A DNA stretch of 64,000 nt from Planctomycetota bacterium (GCA_022566535.1 JADFIR010000005.1:1-64000), one strand, 5' to 3'; counted from the first letter of the stretch, positions 42,653 to 52,707 are shown. The notes: generated by a model from the sequence alone, not told the origin. Numbers and translations are program-made.

Positions 42653-43030
42653 ATGCCCAAGACACGCCCCAAGCGCCGTCAGAAGAAGTATGCAAGCTCA
42701 TCGCTCGTCGATCTCTTAGGACTGCTTCGCAGCGAGCCGCGGCGGCGCATCCTGATCCAGCTGGCCGCAGGGCCGAAGGACGTGGCGACCCTGGCCGCGG
42801 AGATGAAGCTTTCGGCTTCAACCGTCAGATACCATCTGGGGAGACTGCGGGACCGCCGCTTGGTGCACGTCAGGCGAGTCGCGAAGCGCTGCCTGTTCCG
42901 GCACTCCCCCAACGTCAGTGCCATTGTGGGCCGCCAAAGGGTGATCTTGAGGGTGGCCACGCCAGATGGCAGCCAAGTGACGTTGATGATCCCTGCTCAA
43001 GTCGGCGGCCGCCAGGCGAGGTACAAATAG
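42653..43030 (+). CDS. ArsR-type winged-helix regulator 1
   Basis: 125 residues. Basic N-terminus (MPKTRPKRRQKK), then an ArsR-like winged helix: LLRSEPRRRILIQLAAGPKD, recognition helix LSASTVRYHLGRLRDRRLV. No cysteine metal-binding motif is seen, so it is not an arsenic sensor as such. The C-terminal part ends in a beta-rich VTLMIPAQVG segment, also seen in regulator 2 (VTIQLPLRP). Its closeness to the dyad before gspD suggests it controls the secretion operon (inference). Confidence 0.8.
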   Translation: MPKTRPKRRQKKYASSSLVDLLGLLRSEPRRRILIQLAAGPKDVATLAAEMKLSASTVRYHLGRLRDRRLVHVRRVAKRCLFRHSPNVSAIVGRQRVILRVATPDGSQVTLMIPAQVGGRQARYK

Positions 43031-43274
43031 ACCGCGCGACCAGCCGGCCAATCGTCATAGCGCCAACGGCCTATGCCACCCTAGCCGCCATTTGGAGCTC
43101 ACCCTTTCTGCTCACACTGGAGCCCCGCCTCTCGCCTCTTACTTGCGGGAAGCGAAAGAAGAGGGGCGACGAATCTTCGCATATCGCCCTTCATGCTGCG
43201 TATTCACCTATAGGAGCCAAGAGCACGCTCGGCGTCGCCAGCTTGGGAACGAACCAGAGCTTCCGCGATGAGGC

Positions 43275-43368
43275 CCAACGGGTTCCAGATCGGGGGTGTC
43301 ACACCTGTGTCACCCGCCGGGCCTGAACAGGTTCCAAACTTGGTGTGGCATACCTATGTCATCGCGTA
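43275..43368 (+). repeat. Imperfect tandem ~46-bp repeat in a 530-bp intergenic region
   Basis: Two units, each AAC-GGTTCCA, a short gap, then GTGTCACACCTGTGTCA or GTGGCATACCTATGTCA. They lie about 200 bp upstream of the ArsR-2 start. The rest of 43031-43560 shows no gene. Possible regulator-binding sites or a duplicated promoter. Confidence 0.45.
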
Positions 43369-43560
43369 GACCACGACCCAAAGGATCCCACCTGAGAGTG
43401 AATCAGGGGTGCATCATGTCATTGCCCCAGGCCCGAGAGCCTTTCGCGGCGCTCCCACTTCTACGCCGCGAAGCCATTCCCCAGCCGTAAGGCGGAGGGT
43501 GTCCAGCTCGATGGAGTGGCATCGGAGTTCTGAGCCGTCGTGGGGTCGGAGGAAACGACC

Positions 43561-43968
43561 ATGTCCAAGGGAAGACAAGGACCGGCGGTGTGCGCGCGGG
43601 CGCCGCCCTGCCGGTCGGTGTGCGAACTGTTGGGCCATCTCGGCCACGAGATTCGGTTGGAGATCGTCTGTAGCCTTGCCGAATCGCCCAAGGACGTCTC
43701 GACCCTAGCCAACTGCCTGGAGCTGGATGTCACCACGATCAGTCACCACCTGCGCCGTCTTTGGGAATGTGGACTGGTACAGGTGGAGGCCTTCAAGCAG
43801 AGGCACGTGTACCGGCTCGGCGATCATCTCGAGGTGACCAGCGGTCACGGCGTCGTGCACCTGAGCTCCGTGAGCGGTGATGGAGGTCAGGTCACGATCC
43901 AGCTGCCCTTGCGCCCTCTGCACACATCCGCCGACACGACCGCGAAACCGCTGGGTGGTCACCACTAG
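43561..43968 (+). CDS. ArsR-type winged-helix regulator 2
   Basis: 135 residues from the ATG following GGAGGAAAC. The winged helix is LLGHLGHEIRLEIVCSLAES, then LDVTTISHHLRRLWECGLVQ, with the typical wing afterwards. A second, C-terminal beta-rich segment parallels that of regulator 1, so the two are paralogues. Several Cys residues are present but no classical CVC metal site. It is encoded between the gspD and RHS loci, both bearing the shared dyad. Confidence 0.8.
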   Translation: MSKGRQGPAVCARAPPCRSVCELLGHLGHEIRLEIVCSLAESPKDVSTLANCLELDVTTISHHLRRLWECGLVQVEAFKQRHVYRLGDHLEVTSGHGVVHLSSVSGDGGQVTIQLPLRPLHTSADTTAKPLGGHH

Positions 43969-44056
43969 CACGGCGAATCTCCTGCGATTCTTACGCCCAT
44001 CGGGCCCAGACCACAGTGCCTAACAAGACCTCGGGCAGCGCGGTTAAGCGAGCTGC

Positions 44057-44818
44057 TCAGCCGCCGGTGTCGGCGATCGCCTGCTCCCAGGCCGTGGTGA
44101 CCACCGCGAGATTGGCATCGAGATTGGCCTTCGCAGTGGCCACCAACGGATTGCCGCGGAGCTGCTGCAGCAGTGCCTGGGCCTCGGGATCGGGCTCTTC
44201 ACCCAGCTTCGCCGAGATCCGCTCGTTGGCTAGGGCCTCGCGCAGCTGGACCCATTGGGCCTCGGTGCGATCGACCGTGAGGAGCTCGATGGGCAGGTCC
44301 CAGTTGCGGTTGCCGCGAATTGCGGCCAGGGTGTTTTGCTGGCTCGCGCTGAGACTTGCCGTCGCGCTGGTAAGGAGGCCGTTCAGCACGCTGTGGCGCT
44401 GATCCTCTGCGAACGAAAGCTGCGTCATGGCCGCGACGTAGGTGGTGATCTGCTCGGGTGTGGCTTGTCCACTTTGGATCACCCGCTTGAGAAGATCGCA
44501 CTGTTGCTTGGGTCCGGCGAAGGCGGCGTCGGCGAGCTCGATGGCCGCCGGGTTGGCGATCATATCAACCAGGGAATCGTCGACGACCGTGGCGACGGCC
44601 GATGGGGACCCACCGGCCGCGGTCAGCTGGGCGGGACCCAGGCCGATCCGGAGCATGGCTGCGGCGAGCTCATCGGCTGTGGGCGCCACCAACAGCATCA
44701 ACGCTCTGGCCCTCGCCTGCTCGATCGAGTGGACCTGGACATAGACGACAGCGAAGACGATCCCAAGCATGATGATCGCGGGGTAGCGTGCTTTGCCGAG
44801 GTGCTTTGTCATGGTCAT
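44057..44818 (-). CDS. Membrane-anchored hypothetical protein next to the RHS gene
   Basis: 253 residues from the ATG after AAGGAGG. One N-terminal membrane helix (YPAIIMLGIVFAVVYVQV), then a helix-rich, Ala/Leu-rich extracytoplasmic domain with LNGLLTSATASLSASQQNTL. No family recognised. It is divergent from the RHS gene and shares its promoter region and the 39-bp dyad, so it may be part of the same regulon or serve as a partner for the RHS protein or the secretion system. Confidence 0.65.
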   Translation of the reverse strand: MTMTKHLGKARYPAIIMLGIVFAVVYVQVHSIEQARARALMLLVAPTADELAAAMLRIGLGPAQLTAAGGSPSAVATVVDDSLVDMIANPAAIELADAAFAGPKQQCDLLKRVIQSGQATPEQITTYVAAMTQLSFAEDQRHSVLNGLLTSATASLSASQQNTLAAIRGNRNWDLPIELLTVDRTEAQWVQLREALANERISAKLGEEPDPEAQALLQQLRGNPLVATAKANLDANLAVVTTAWEQAIADTGG

Positions 44819-44901
44819 GTGAGACCTCCTTGAGAAATCCAATACCAACGCCACGCCCAGAAGCATGGCCACCGTGTAGTAAGCACCGAGTTGGGGCTCG
44901 T

Positions 44902-44940
44902 GTCCAGTATTTGGAACTTGATGCAAACTCCAAATACTGG
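44902..44940. promoter_or_regulatory. 39-bp dyad operator, site 2 (upstream of the RHS gene)
   Basis: TCCAGTATTTGGA and TCCAAATACTGGA form perfect 13-bp arms around a 13-bp spacer with TTGATGCAA. Same arm sequence and layout as site 1 before gspD. It lies between two divergent genes. Confidence 0.75.
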
Positions 44941-45042
44941 ACTTGGGCTTGATCCGGGCGCATTGAGTTGAGTCAGATAAGACGCCGCGTGCTTTGCGCC
45001 GCCGGTGCGGCGTGGGGCGCGGATCTCGATTGGAGGTTGATC

Positions 45043-48000
45043 ATGGCTCGGCTAAACTCGTCTGCGTCGGTGTACCGCTTCGGTGTCCTGGCCGCGTTGC
45101 TGGCGATGGTTGCTCCTGGGCGGCCGGCGTGGGCCGACCCGATCCTGGAGATCCACGACGGCTCGCTGACGACGTATCTGCCATCGAGCAAGTCGAACAT
45201 CCAGGATATCCGCGCGCTGGTGGATCAGCGGGGCGTGAACATCGACGGCTCACTGCGCCTTCGGTCAACGCAGCGGATGGCGATGGGGGGCAATCCGTTC
45301 AGGGAGGCGTGGAACCGCAACCAGATGCTCTCCGGCGCTCGGCTGGATACGGGCACGTTCGTCATCAACGACGTCGATCTGACCTTTCCGGGGGACGTAC
45401 CGTGGCTGATCGGCCGCAGCTACAACACCCGCCAGAAGGACAGCGGTGGCTCATACTTCGCCAGCAACGGCTACCAGGGCAAGAACTGGTTCCAGAGCTC
45501 CCAGCCGGAGCTGGTGTTCCACGACAGCGCAACCGACTCGGAAGATACGATCTACCTGGTCTACGGGGCGGACCGGTTCCTCGAGTTCCGTCGGGCCGAC
45601 GATGCGGGCCAGGGTGACAGCACCGACACCTTCAAGGCGGTCAACGGCGCGGCGGGTGCGATTCTGCTGCACACCTTCGACGACGTTGACCTGGCCACGT
45701 ACTACGACCAGAACGGCAACAGAGTCGACTTCTTCTGGTTCGGCGACGCAGACATCGACGACGACATCGAAGGGTCGATCTGGCGGATGATGGACCCCAC
45801 GGTGGAGGTGGATCCCTACGATCCCGCCGACCGCCTGGTGGCCGGCGACGGCAACACCGCCTATGTCGGCGACATCGGCAACCCGAACACGGCCCTGAGC
45901 TCCGGGTACAACGCGACGACCGGGGCGGTCACGACCGCCTACGACAGCACGGGGCGGCGGTTCACGTACACCTACACCAGCGGGAAGCTGACCCAGGTGA
46001 AGGCCGAAGTCAATAGCGGCGGCTGGACGGAAGTCGGCAAGGTCGATTACAGCTACTACGTTGCCGCGGACGCCCACGGCGAGGATGATGACCTGGAACT
46101 GGTCACCATTACCCTGCCGCTGACCGACTCCGGGGTATCGTCCATACGCAAGAAATATTACTGGTACTACGAAGGCACCTACGACGCCACGAACAACCCG
46201 GGCTATCACCACCAGATCCAGTACGTCATCGACTTCGAGGGCTATCGCGGCTACGACTGGGACCAGGACTCCAATCTCGATGATGACCCACAAAGCGCTA
46301 CTGAAGCGAATCTCAAGTCCTATGCGAGCAGCTTCTTCAAGTACGACACGGACCGCCGCATCGTCAGCGCCTGGTTCAACGGGGCCTGCGGCTGCTCGGG
46401 CGCGGCCAGCGGCACGCACACGTTCACGTACGAGTCCAACGGCAGCTACACGGACAACACCGGCTACGACACCACCTGGAAGTCACGCACAATCGCCAAG
46501 AAGCCGGATGTCAAGCACAAGACGGCTGACCCGGCCATCGAATCGTACATCACGCAGTACTTTGACGAGGTCGGCCAGCCGCTGAGCCGGGTAAGCACCA
46601 AGCTGACGCCCACCGACACCTCCGGGAACCAAAAGACGTGGGCCACGAAGGTCACGCGCAACGCCGACGCCCAGGTCACGGATATCCACTCTCCGGCCAA
46701 CGTGACCGGCTACACCCACAGCACGGCATCGTTCACGACCTCGACATCCGCCGGCCTGGTGACGGTCTTCACCCGCGTGCCCTCCGGCGACATGAAGGGC
46801 TTCGTGGCCGACCGCAAGCACAAGAAGGGCACCAGCGGCAGCGCCTATCTCGACGGCACCTCCACGTACACCTCGCGGAGCCTCACCGTTAGTGACGTGG
46901 GTCTGACCAGGCCGTTGATCGCCAGCCGGCGGGTCTACACCAAGGAGATCATCTCCGGCACCGACGACTCACGCTTGACCTCCTTGGCCTACACCTTCCA
47001 TAGCGCGACGAGCACGGCCGTTCTGTACATCGCCCCCAAGAAGATCACCACCACGAACCCGGCCGTGAGCACCGCCAATAACGGCTCGAACTCGTCCACC
47101 AAACCCAAGCGATACCTGCGCAAGGACGGCACCACGGCCTTCAGCGAGTCGGCGACCAACATCTTCACCTACACGCAGTACACCGACGGCCAGCTGAGCA
47201 AGCGGATCGATGATGTCAAGACCAACGGCACATTCCCCACGGGCGACGACCCGAACACCGACTTCGGCATCACGGAGACCGCCGACGGCTGGGATCGCAG
47301 CACCACCTACGCCTACGACGCTCAGGGCCGCTCCGACATCGTCACCCAGCCCGATGGGCGCGTGGGTAAGCGATACTACTCCAAGCTCGCCGACAGCCGT
47401 TTAGTGACGCTTGGCTACAACGACTACGAGGATCTTGCCACGGACAAGTTCCACGGCCCGGTGCAATACACGGTGCGCAACCATGCCCGCCGGACCGAGG
47501 TCCGGGCGACGGTGTCGCTGACCGGCAACGAGTCCACCACCGCGCTGACCGGGCACATCGACGAGACCGACAGCGATCCCATCACCGCCATGGACCTGGG
47601 CACGGTGGCCCGCATGACGGTCAGCGTCTTTGATGAGACCGGCGGCGTCCTGGAGGAATCTCGCCCCTACTTCCTCATCCCCGCCTCCGGCTCGGGCACC
47701 GACGGCACCAACTACGACGCCACGTTCATCGGCTACGACGACCAGGGCCGCCGGATGCGGACCAAGGCCCCCCACGGCACCATCTCCCGCAGCGACTTCG
47801 ACACCCTGGGTCGGGTCGTGCGCCAGTGGATCGGCACCAACGACAATGACTTCGACGGCGGTGAGACCGGCGGCACCGACAACATGGTCAAGACCTCCGC
47901 CAAGGAGTACGACTCCGGCAACGACAAGGACAACAGCTCGGTCACCAAACGGACGGCTTTCATTCAGGACTCCGAGACCGGCAAGCGGGAACCCAGCTAC

Positions 48001-51000
48001 AGCTTCGACCTGCGGGGCCGGGTGCTGCTGACGACCAATCCCACGGAGCCGGAGCACGTCCTGAACAAGTACGACAACATGGGCCGCGTCATCGCGAGTG
48101 GTGTCTACAAGAACGGCAACGTCGCTGCGACCGACGATCCGACCACCCGGACGACCGACCGTCTGAGTCTCACGCAGACCTTCTACGATGAGATGGGCCG
48201 TGTCTGGAAGACCCAGCGGCACAAGATCGATGATGCCGACGGCTCGGACGATGACAACCTCCAGACCCTGACCTGGTACGACGCCGCCGGAAGGGTCATC
48301 AAGGTGGACGGGTCACAGCTGACCAAGACCTCCTACGACCGCCTGGGCCGCCGGACCCATCGGTTCACCCTGGCCAGCGACAACGACACCGGCTATTCGG
48401 ACGCCGATGACGTGACCGGCGATATCGTGCTCCAGGAGACGCAGACCGTCTACGAGTCCTCCGACAGCGGTGACGTGGTCATGACCGCCACCATCGACCG
48501 CTTCCATGACGACTACGGCGCGGGCGAGACCACCGGCGCCCTGGACACCAACGCCGACTTCGTCGACGTGAAATACACCGCCGCCAACCTCGAGGGCCGC
48601 ATCCAGATCACCGCGAACTGGTACGACCGGTTCGGCCGGCGCACGGACACCGTGCGCTACGGGACCAACGGCGGGTCGGACTTCAACCGCAGCGGCCTGT
48701 CCGTCCCCACCCGCTCCGACACCAAGCTGCTCACCGAGCAGGTGTACAACACCGACGGCACCCTCAAGTCCACCACCGACCCCGAGAACCTGGAGACCCG
48801 CTTCGAGTATGACGATGCCGGCCGGCAGACCAAGGTCATCAGCAACTACACGGATGGCACGCCCAGCGCCGATACCGACCAGACCATCAAGTACGAGTAC
48901 ACGGACGGTCTGCGCACCAAGATGACCGCGGATCTTCCCGCCTCCGAGACCGACCAGGTGACGACCTACACCTATGCCGTCACCACGACCGACACGCCGG
49001 GAGCGTCGAAGATCGCCGCCAAGCACCTGCTGCGAGAAGTGAAGTACCCCGACTCCGCTGACTCCAACGATGTCGTGCGCTTCGCCTACAACGCCCAGAG
49101 CCAGCAGATCTGGACCAAGGACCAGGAGGGCAACGTCATCGAGACCGACTACGATGACGCCGGTCGGCAGACCCACCGCCGAATCACGACTCTGGACGCC
49201 GACTTTGACGGGGCGGTCCGCCGAATCAGCACCACCTACGACAAACTCGGTCGGCGCGACCTGGTCACCCAGTACGACAACGCCACGGTCGGCTCCGGCA
49301 CCGTGGTGGACGAGGTCAAGTTCACCTACGAGGACTGGGGCAACGTCGAGAAGTTCGAGCAGGATCACAACTCCGCCATTGGCGGCAGCTTGCTCTATGA
49401 CATCGACTACACCTACGCCAAGGCCACCAACGGCCGCAACACCATCCGCCGCTCTGGATTCACCCTACCGGATGGCAACGTCATCACGTACCAATTCCGG
49501 TCGAACGATCTGCATGACGAGGAGGCCAGCCGGGTGACCAATATCAAGGATGGTGCGGTCACCCTCGTCATCTACGATTACAATGGCGTGGGACAGGTGG
49601 TGGGGACCGACTATCCCGAACCGGATGTGATGTGGGACCAGTTCGGCTCATCCGGCAGCTACCCCGACCTTGACCGGTTCAACCGCGTCACCTCCAGCCG
49701 CTGGACCAAGGACCTGGCCACCGACGTGGACTTCTACGATCTGGACATCACCTATGACCGCGACTCCAACATCACCCTGATCGAGGACAACGTCCACGCG
49801 GGCTTCGATGTGGACTACGACCTCGACAACCTCAACCGCCTCACCCAGGCCCAGGAGGGCACCTGGAACAGCGGCACTTCGCAGATCGACTCGACCACCC
49901 GCGACCAGATCTGGACCACCCTCTCCCAGACCGGCAACTGGGAGCTCGTCAAGCTGGATCTCAACGGCGACGGCGACTTCATCGATACCGATGAATACAA
50001 CGACGACCGTACCCACAACGATGTCAACGAGCTCACCGCCCGGGACACCGATGACGACGGCACGAACGACTTCACCCTCACTTCCGACAAGCTCGGCAAC
50101 CTCACCGATGACGGCGAACACTGGGAGTACGTCTACGACCCCTTCGGCCGGCTGCGCCAGGTCAAGAAGACCTCCGACCAGGCCCTGGTGGTCGAGTACA
50201 CCTACAGCGGCCTGGGTCATCGCATCGGCTGGCACTACGATGTCGATGGCAATGGCACCGTCGACGACATCTCGGATCCGTGGTTCCGCTTCGTCTACGA
50301 TGAGCGCTGGCGGATCGTGGCCACGTATCGCGATAGCGACAGCTCACCCAAGGAGCAGTTCGTCTACCACAACGCCGGGCTGAACGGCTTCGGCGGGTCC
50401 AGCTACATCGACACCGTGGTCCTGCGCGACAAGGACGCCAACACCGCCTGGTCTGCGGCCTCAGACGGCACCCTCGAGGAGCGCATCTACTACTGCCACA
50501 ACTGGCGCGGCGACGTCTCGGTGTTGATCACCGACACCGGCAACGAGATGGTTGAGTGGGTCAAGTACTCATCCTACGGCGTCCCCTTCGGCCTGCCCAA
50601 GGGCGACACCGACAGCGATGGCGATCTCGACACCACCGACTACGCGCAGATCGGCACGTGGATCCAGGCCGCACAGTACGATGTGCGTGGCGACCTTGAT
50701 CTCGACGGTGATGTGGACACGACCGACAGGACGATGGCCAACAACGCCTTGCCCATCACCCTGGGCTGGGGCGTGCTCTCAGATCTCGGAAACCGCAAGG
50801 GCTACGCCGGCTACGAGCTCGATGACGCCATCGCCGGCGCCTACCGCCTCTATCACGTCCGTAACCGCGTGCTCAACGCAGACCTCGGAAGATGGCTCCG
50901 GCGTGATCCCCTCGGGTATGTGGATGGTGCGAATCTGTATCCGTACGTGCGGTCGAATCCGATGACGTGGGTCGATCCGAACGGGACCAATATTCTTTGT

Positions 51001-51522
51001 GACATCGCCTGCCATGCTATCTGCGGGTTGGGATGCCTCGCACTTACAGGACCTGCCGCCTTTTTGTGTCACATCGCATGCTTCTTCTGGTGTTTTGCCA
51101 TCTGCAATCCCACCCCAATCGGCCCTGCTCTTATCCCCTTCCCTGACCCGCCACCCAAGCCTGATCCAGTCAAAGCATGTATAGCTAGGGCACAAGAATC
51201 GTATGACGGTGAACTCGCATGGTGCGACCAGGAGTGGGGTCCGGATCTTAATCCGATGGCCTATTGCTTCGATGAAAGCTGTCGTAGCTGGAACCACACG
51301 GTCTGCCGCGATAACGCCCAGGAACGATTCTGGTGTGCGAAATGTGAGTGCGATCCTCCGCCTGCTGGATGCGGTTCGAGCGGTGCTGGCCTCTGCCCGC
51401 CTCGGCGTTACGCTTATGCGGATTGTTGCGCCGATTCGTCGCCTAAATTTGAACCGGACCTTCGAGGGAGTGGACCTTTGGGTACACCTGGGGGGGACGG
51501 ATCTTTGCCTTGTCCCGGCTAA
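45043..51522 (+). CDS. Giant secreted RHS/YD-repeat protein with an inserted dockerin-like repeat
   Basis: 2159 residues from the ATG after GGAGG, with a signal peptide (FGVLAALLAMVAPGRPAWA). Dozens of YD repeats of the type FEYDDAGRQTKV and TYDRLGRRTHR build the shell. The conserved C-terminal core has AYRLYHVRNRVLNADLGRWL, then RRDPLGYVDGANLYPYV. Within the core, after YGVPFGLPKG, there is a calcium-binding-like pair, DSDGDLDTTDY and DLDGDVDTTDR, resembling a dockerin repeat. The last about 175 residues are Cys- and Pro-rich with hydrophobic stretches, the variable tip where toxins are usually found; the activity is unrecognised. Confidence 0.92.
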   Translation: MARLNSSASVYRFGVLAALLAMVAPGRPAWADPILEIHDGSLTTYLPSSKSNIQDIRALVDQRGVNIDGSLRLRSTQRMAMGGNPFREAWNRNQMLSGARLDTGTFVINDVDLTFPGDVPWLIGRSYNTRQKDSGGSYFASNGYQGKNWFQSSQPELVFHDSATDSEDTIYLVYGADRFLEFRRADDAGQGDSTDTFKAVNGAAGAILLHTFDDVDLATYYDQNGNRVDFFWFGDADIDDDIEGSIWRMMDPTVEVDPYDPADRLVAGDGNTAYVGDIGNPNTALSSGYNATTGAVTTAYDSTGRRFTYTYTSGKLTQVKAEVNSGGWTEVGKVDYSYYVAADAHGEDDDLELVTITLPLTDSGVSSIRKKYYWYYEGTYDATNNPGYHHQIQYVIDFEGYRGYDWDQDSNLDDDPQSATEANLKSYASSFFKYDTDRRIVSAWFNGACGCSGAASGTHTFTYESNGSYTDNTGYDTTWKSRTIAKKPDVKHKTADPAIESYITQYFDEVGQPLSRVSTKLTPTDTSGNQKTWATKVTRNADAQVTDIHSPANVTGYTHSTASFTTSTSAGLVTVFTRVPSGDMKGFVADRKHKKGTSGSAYLDGTSTYTSRSLTVSDVGLTRPLIASRRVYTKEIISGTDDSRLTSLAYTFHSATSTAVLYIAPKKITTTNPAVSTANNGSNSSTKPKRYLRKDGTTAFSESATNIFTYTQYTDGQLSKRIDDVKTNGTFPTGDDPNTDFGITETADGWDRSTTYAYDAQGRSDIVTQPDGRVGKRYYSKLADSRLVTLGYNDYEDLATDKFHGPVQYTVRNHARRTEVRATVSLTGNESTTALTGHIDETDSDPITAMDLGTVARMTVSVFDETGGVLEESRPYFLIPASGSGTDGTNYDATFIGYDDQGRRMRTKAPHGTISRSDFDTLGRVVRQWIGTNDNDFDGGETGGTDNMVKTSAKEYDSGNDKDNSSVTKRTAFIQDSETGKREPSYSFDLRGRVLLTTNPTEPEHVLNKYDNMGRVIASGVYKNGNVAATDDPTTRTTDRLSLTQTFYDEMGRVWKTQRHKIDDADGSDDDNLQTLTWYDAAGRVIKVDGSQLTKTSYDRLGRRTHRFTLASDNDTGYSDADDVTGDIVLQETQTVYESSDSGDVVMTATIDRFHDDYGAGETTGALDTNADFVDVKYTAANLEGRIQITANWYDRFGRRTDTVRYGTNGGSDFNRSGLSVPTRSDTKLLTEQVYNTDGTLKSTTDPENLETRFEYDDAGRQTKVISNYTDGTPSADTDQTIKYEYTDGLRTKMTADLPASETDQVTTYTYAVTTTDTPGASKIAAKHLLREVKYPDSADSNDVVRFAYNAQSQQIWTKDQEGNVIETDYDDAGRQTHRRITTLDADFDGAVRRISTTYDKLGRRDLVTQYDNATVGSGTVVDEVKFTYEDWGNVEKFEQDHNSAIGGSLLYDIDYTYAKATNGRNTIRRSGFTLPDGNVITYQFRSNDLHDEEASRVTNIKDGAVTLVIYDYNGVGQVVGTDYPEPDVMWDQFGSSGSYPDLDRFNRVTSSRWTKDLATDVDFYDLDITYDRDSNITLIEDNVHAGFDVDYDLDNLNRLTQAQEGTWNSGTSQIDSTTRDQIWTTLSQTGNWELVKLDLNGDGDFIDTDEYNDDRTHNDVNELTARDTDDDGTNDFTLTSDKLGNLTDDGEHWEYVYDPFGRLRQVKKTSDQALVVEYTYSGLGHRIGWHYDVDGNGTVDDISDPWFRFVYDERWRIVATYRDSDSSPKEQFVYHNAGLNGFGGSSYIDTVVLRDKDANTAWSAASDGTLEERIYYCHNWRGDVSVLITDTGNEMVEWVKYSSYGVPFGLPKGDTDSDGDLDTTDYAQIGTWIQAAQYDVRGDLDLDGDVDTTDRTMANNALPITLGWGVLSDLGNRKGYAGYELDDAIAGAYRLYHVRNRVLNADLGRWLRRDPLGYVDGANLYPYVRSNPMTWVDPNGTNILCDIACHAICGLGCLALTGPAAFLCHIACFFWCFAICNPTPIGPALIPFPDPPPKPDPVKACIARAQESYDGELAWCDQEWGPDLNPMAYCFDESCRSWNHTVCRDNAQERFWCAKCECDPPPAGCGSSGAGLCPPRRYAYADCCADSSPKFEPDLRGSGPLGTPGGDGSLPCPG

Positions 51523-51665
51523 CGGGCGAGTAGCCATCAAGAGTGCTAGCCTGGCTGTGATAGGGCTAACGGCCATACGAGTCGGACCGTTGTTTGCCAT
51601 CTATATCTTTCTTGCAGTTTCCGTTGCGTACCGAAGCGCTGTTTCGACGCGCTTTCCTTGCAGAT

Positions 51666-52226
51666 CTATTCTCGAGGCGTCAGCATCCGGCCCTTCATCT
51701 GGTGGTCCCAGAGAACGATCACGCCGTCTCCGTCGTCATCAGCCCTCAGTACACACACAGGTATTCCTCCGGCCACTATACTGTTGATTACACGAACCTC
51801 TCCACCGTTGTTGTCCCCTGCCAGAGTAACAAGTTGCTTACGCTTAGCAGCATCATATACGATGACTGCACCTGTTCCGACGGGTGTGTTCCCGATTCTA
51901 ACAAGCGGTCCGCCGCCGCCGTTATAAGTTGCGATCGCGCCAAACCGCGGTCTCCCCATGATCGTGACAACTGGCACACCGTCACGATTGAAGACTTCAA
52001 TATTTGCTGAGCCAGCTGGGCGATGTAGAGCAATGAGGACACGACCCTCGTCATCGACCACCTCAAATGCATGGGCTCGAATCACCTCCGGCACTTCGTC
52101 GCTGGAAGCAGCAGGAGCCCGGATGACCGCGATCGCGAGCGCGATCAGCACGAACAGGGCAATGAACAAGCGGTTGCGACGGTTCGCCCTTTGCAACTTC
52201 TCAAGGCCTTCTTCCAGATTCTTCAT
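51666..52226 (-). CDS. Membrane-anchored beta-repeat protein
   Basis: 186 residues from the ATG preceded by AAGGAG. One N-terminal membrane helix (LFIALFVLIALAIAVI), then short beta-rich repeats of about 30 residues: FEVVDDEGRVLIALHRPAGS, VFNRDGVPVVTIMGR and VYDAAKRKQLVTLAGDNN. No enzymatic motif. It is convergent with the RHS gene, 143 bp away. Not recognised as an immunity protein, but its position beside the RHS tip makes that testable. Confidence 0.65.
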   Translation of the reverse strand: MKNLEEGLEKLQRANRRNRLFIALFVLIALAIAVIRAPAASSDEVPEVIRAHAFEVVDDEGRVLIALHRPAGSANIEVFNRDGVPVVTIMGRPRFGAIATYNGGGGPLVRIGNTPVGTGAVIVYDAAKRKQLVTLAGDNNGGEVRVINSIVAGGIPVCVLRADDDGDGVIVLWDHQMKGRMLTPRE

Positions 52227-52439
52227 GATTCGGTCTCCTTGAATTACGGACTGACTGTTAGATCGCTGATGCTTACAACTGATCCTACAGCGCCCAGAAT
52301 GTCGTATCCAGTGGGAGCTCTGTGGCGCAGGGGAATGAGCGACCACGGAATCTGTGACGCGGCTGCCTGGGATATGGCTCGCAGCGCCCTGCTGGCGGAT
52401 GAATCACCACTTCGGCGCGCGGACATGCGCAGGCGACTA

Positions 52440-52646
52440 TCAGAGCAAGATCTGGATGAGACGAAACGATAAGCCCGCTCCAACCCCAAACCCGATTCCT
52501 GCGATCAACCCCCATGGCGATAAGAACTTGTTCCCCGCTCTCACTGCTTGGCGTTTCGCAAAGAAGCCTATCGCAAATCCGAGAACGGCGATTCCAGCGA
52601 TGATGGCCGGATGGAGATTAAGCAACCATTGTTTCACATGCACCAT
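52440..52646 (-). CDS. Small two-helix membrane protein
   Basis: 68 residues, with helices AIIAGIAVLGFAIGFFA and PWGLIAGIGFGVGAGLSFRL separated by a basic loop. The start follows a weak ribosome-binding site. It lies next to an orphan RHS fragment. Function unknown; the size and topology would suit a small immunity or anchoring protein, with no direct support. Confidence 0.45.
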   Translation of the reverse strand: MVHVKQWLLNLHPAIIAGIAVLGFAIGFFAKRQAVRAGNKFLSPWGLIAGIGFGVGAGLSFRLIQILL

Positions 52647-52707
52647 AACAGCTACAATCCCGTTGAAGGGCTCGATGCGCGACAGGTTGCGAAGAAGCTC
52701 TGACCGG

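Noticed and set aside
45451-50235. Long minus-strand frames of up to 350 residues antisense to the RHS gene
   Set aside because: Composition is Val/Gly/Arg-rich without domains, and they mirror the codon structure of the repetitive RHS gene.
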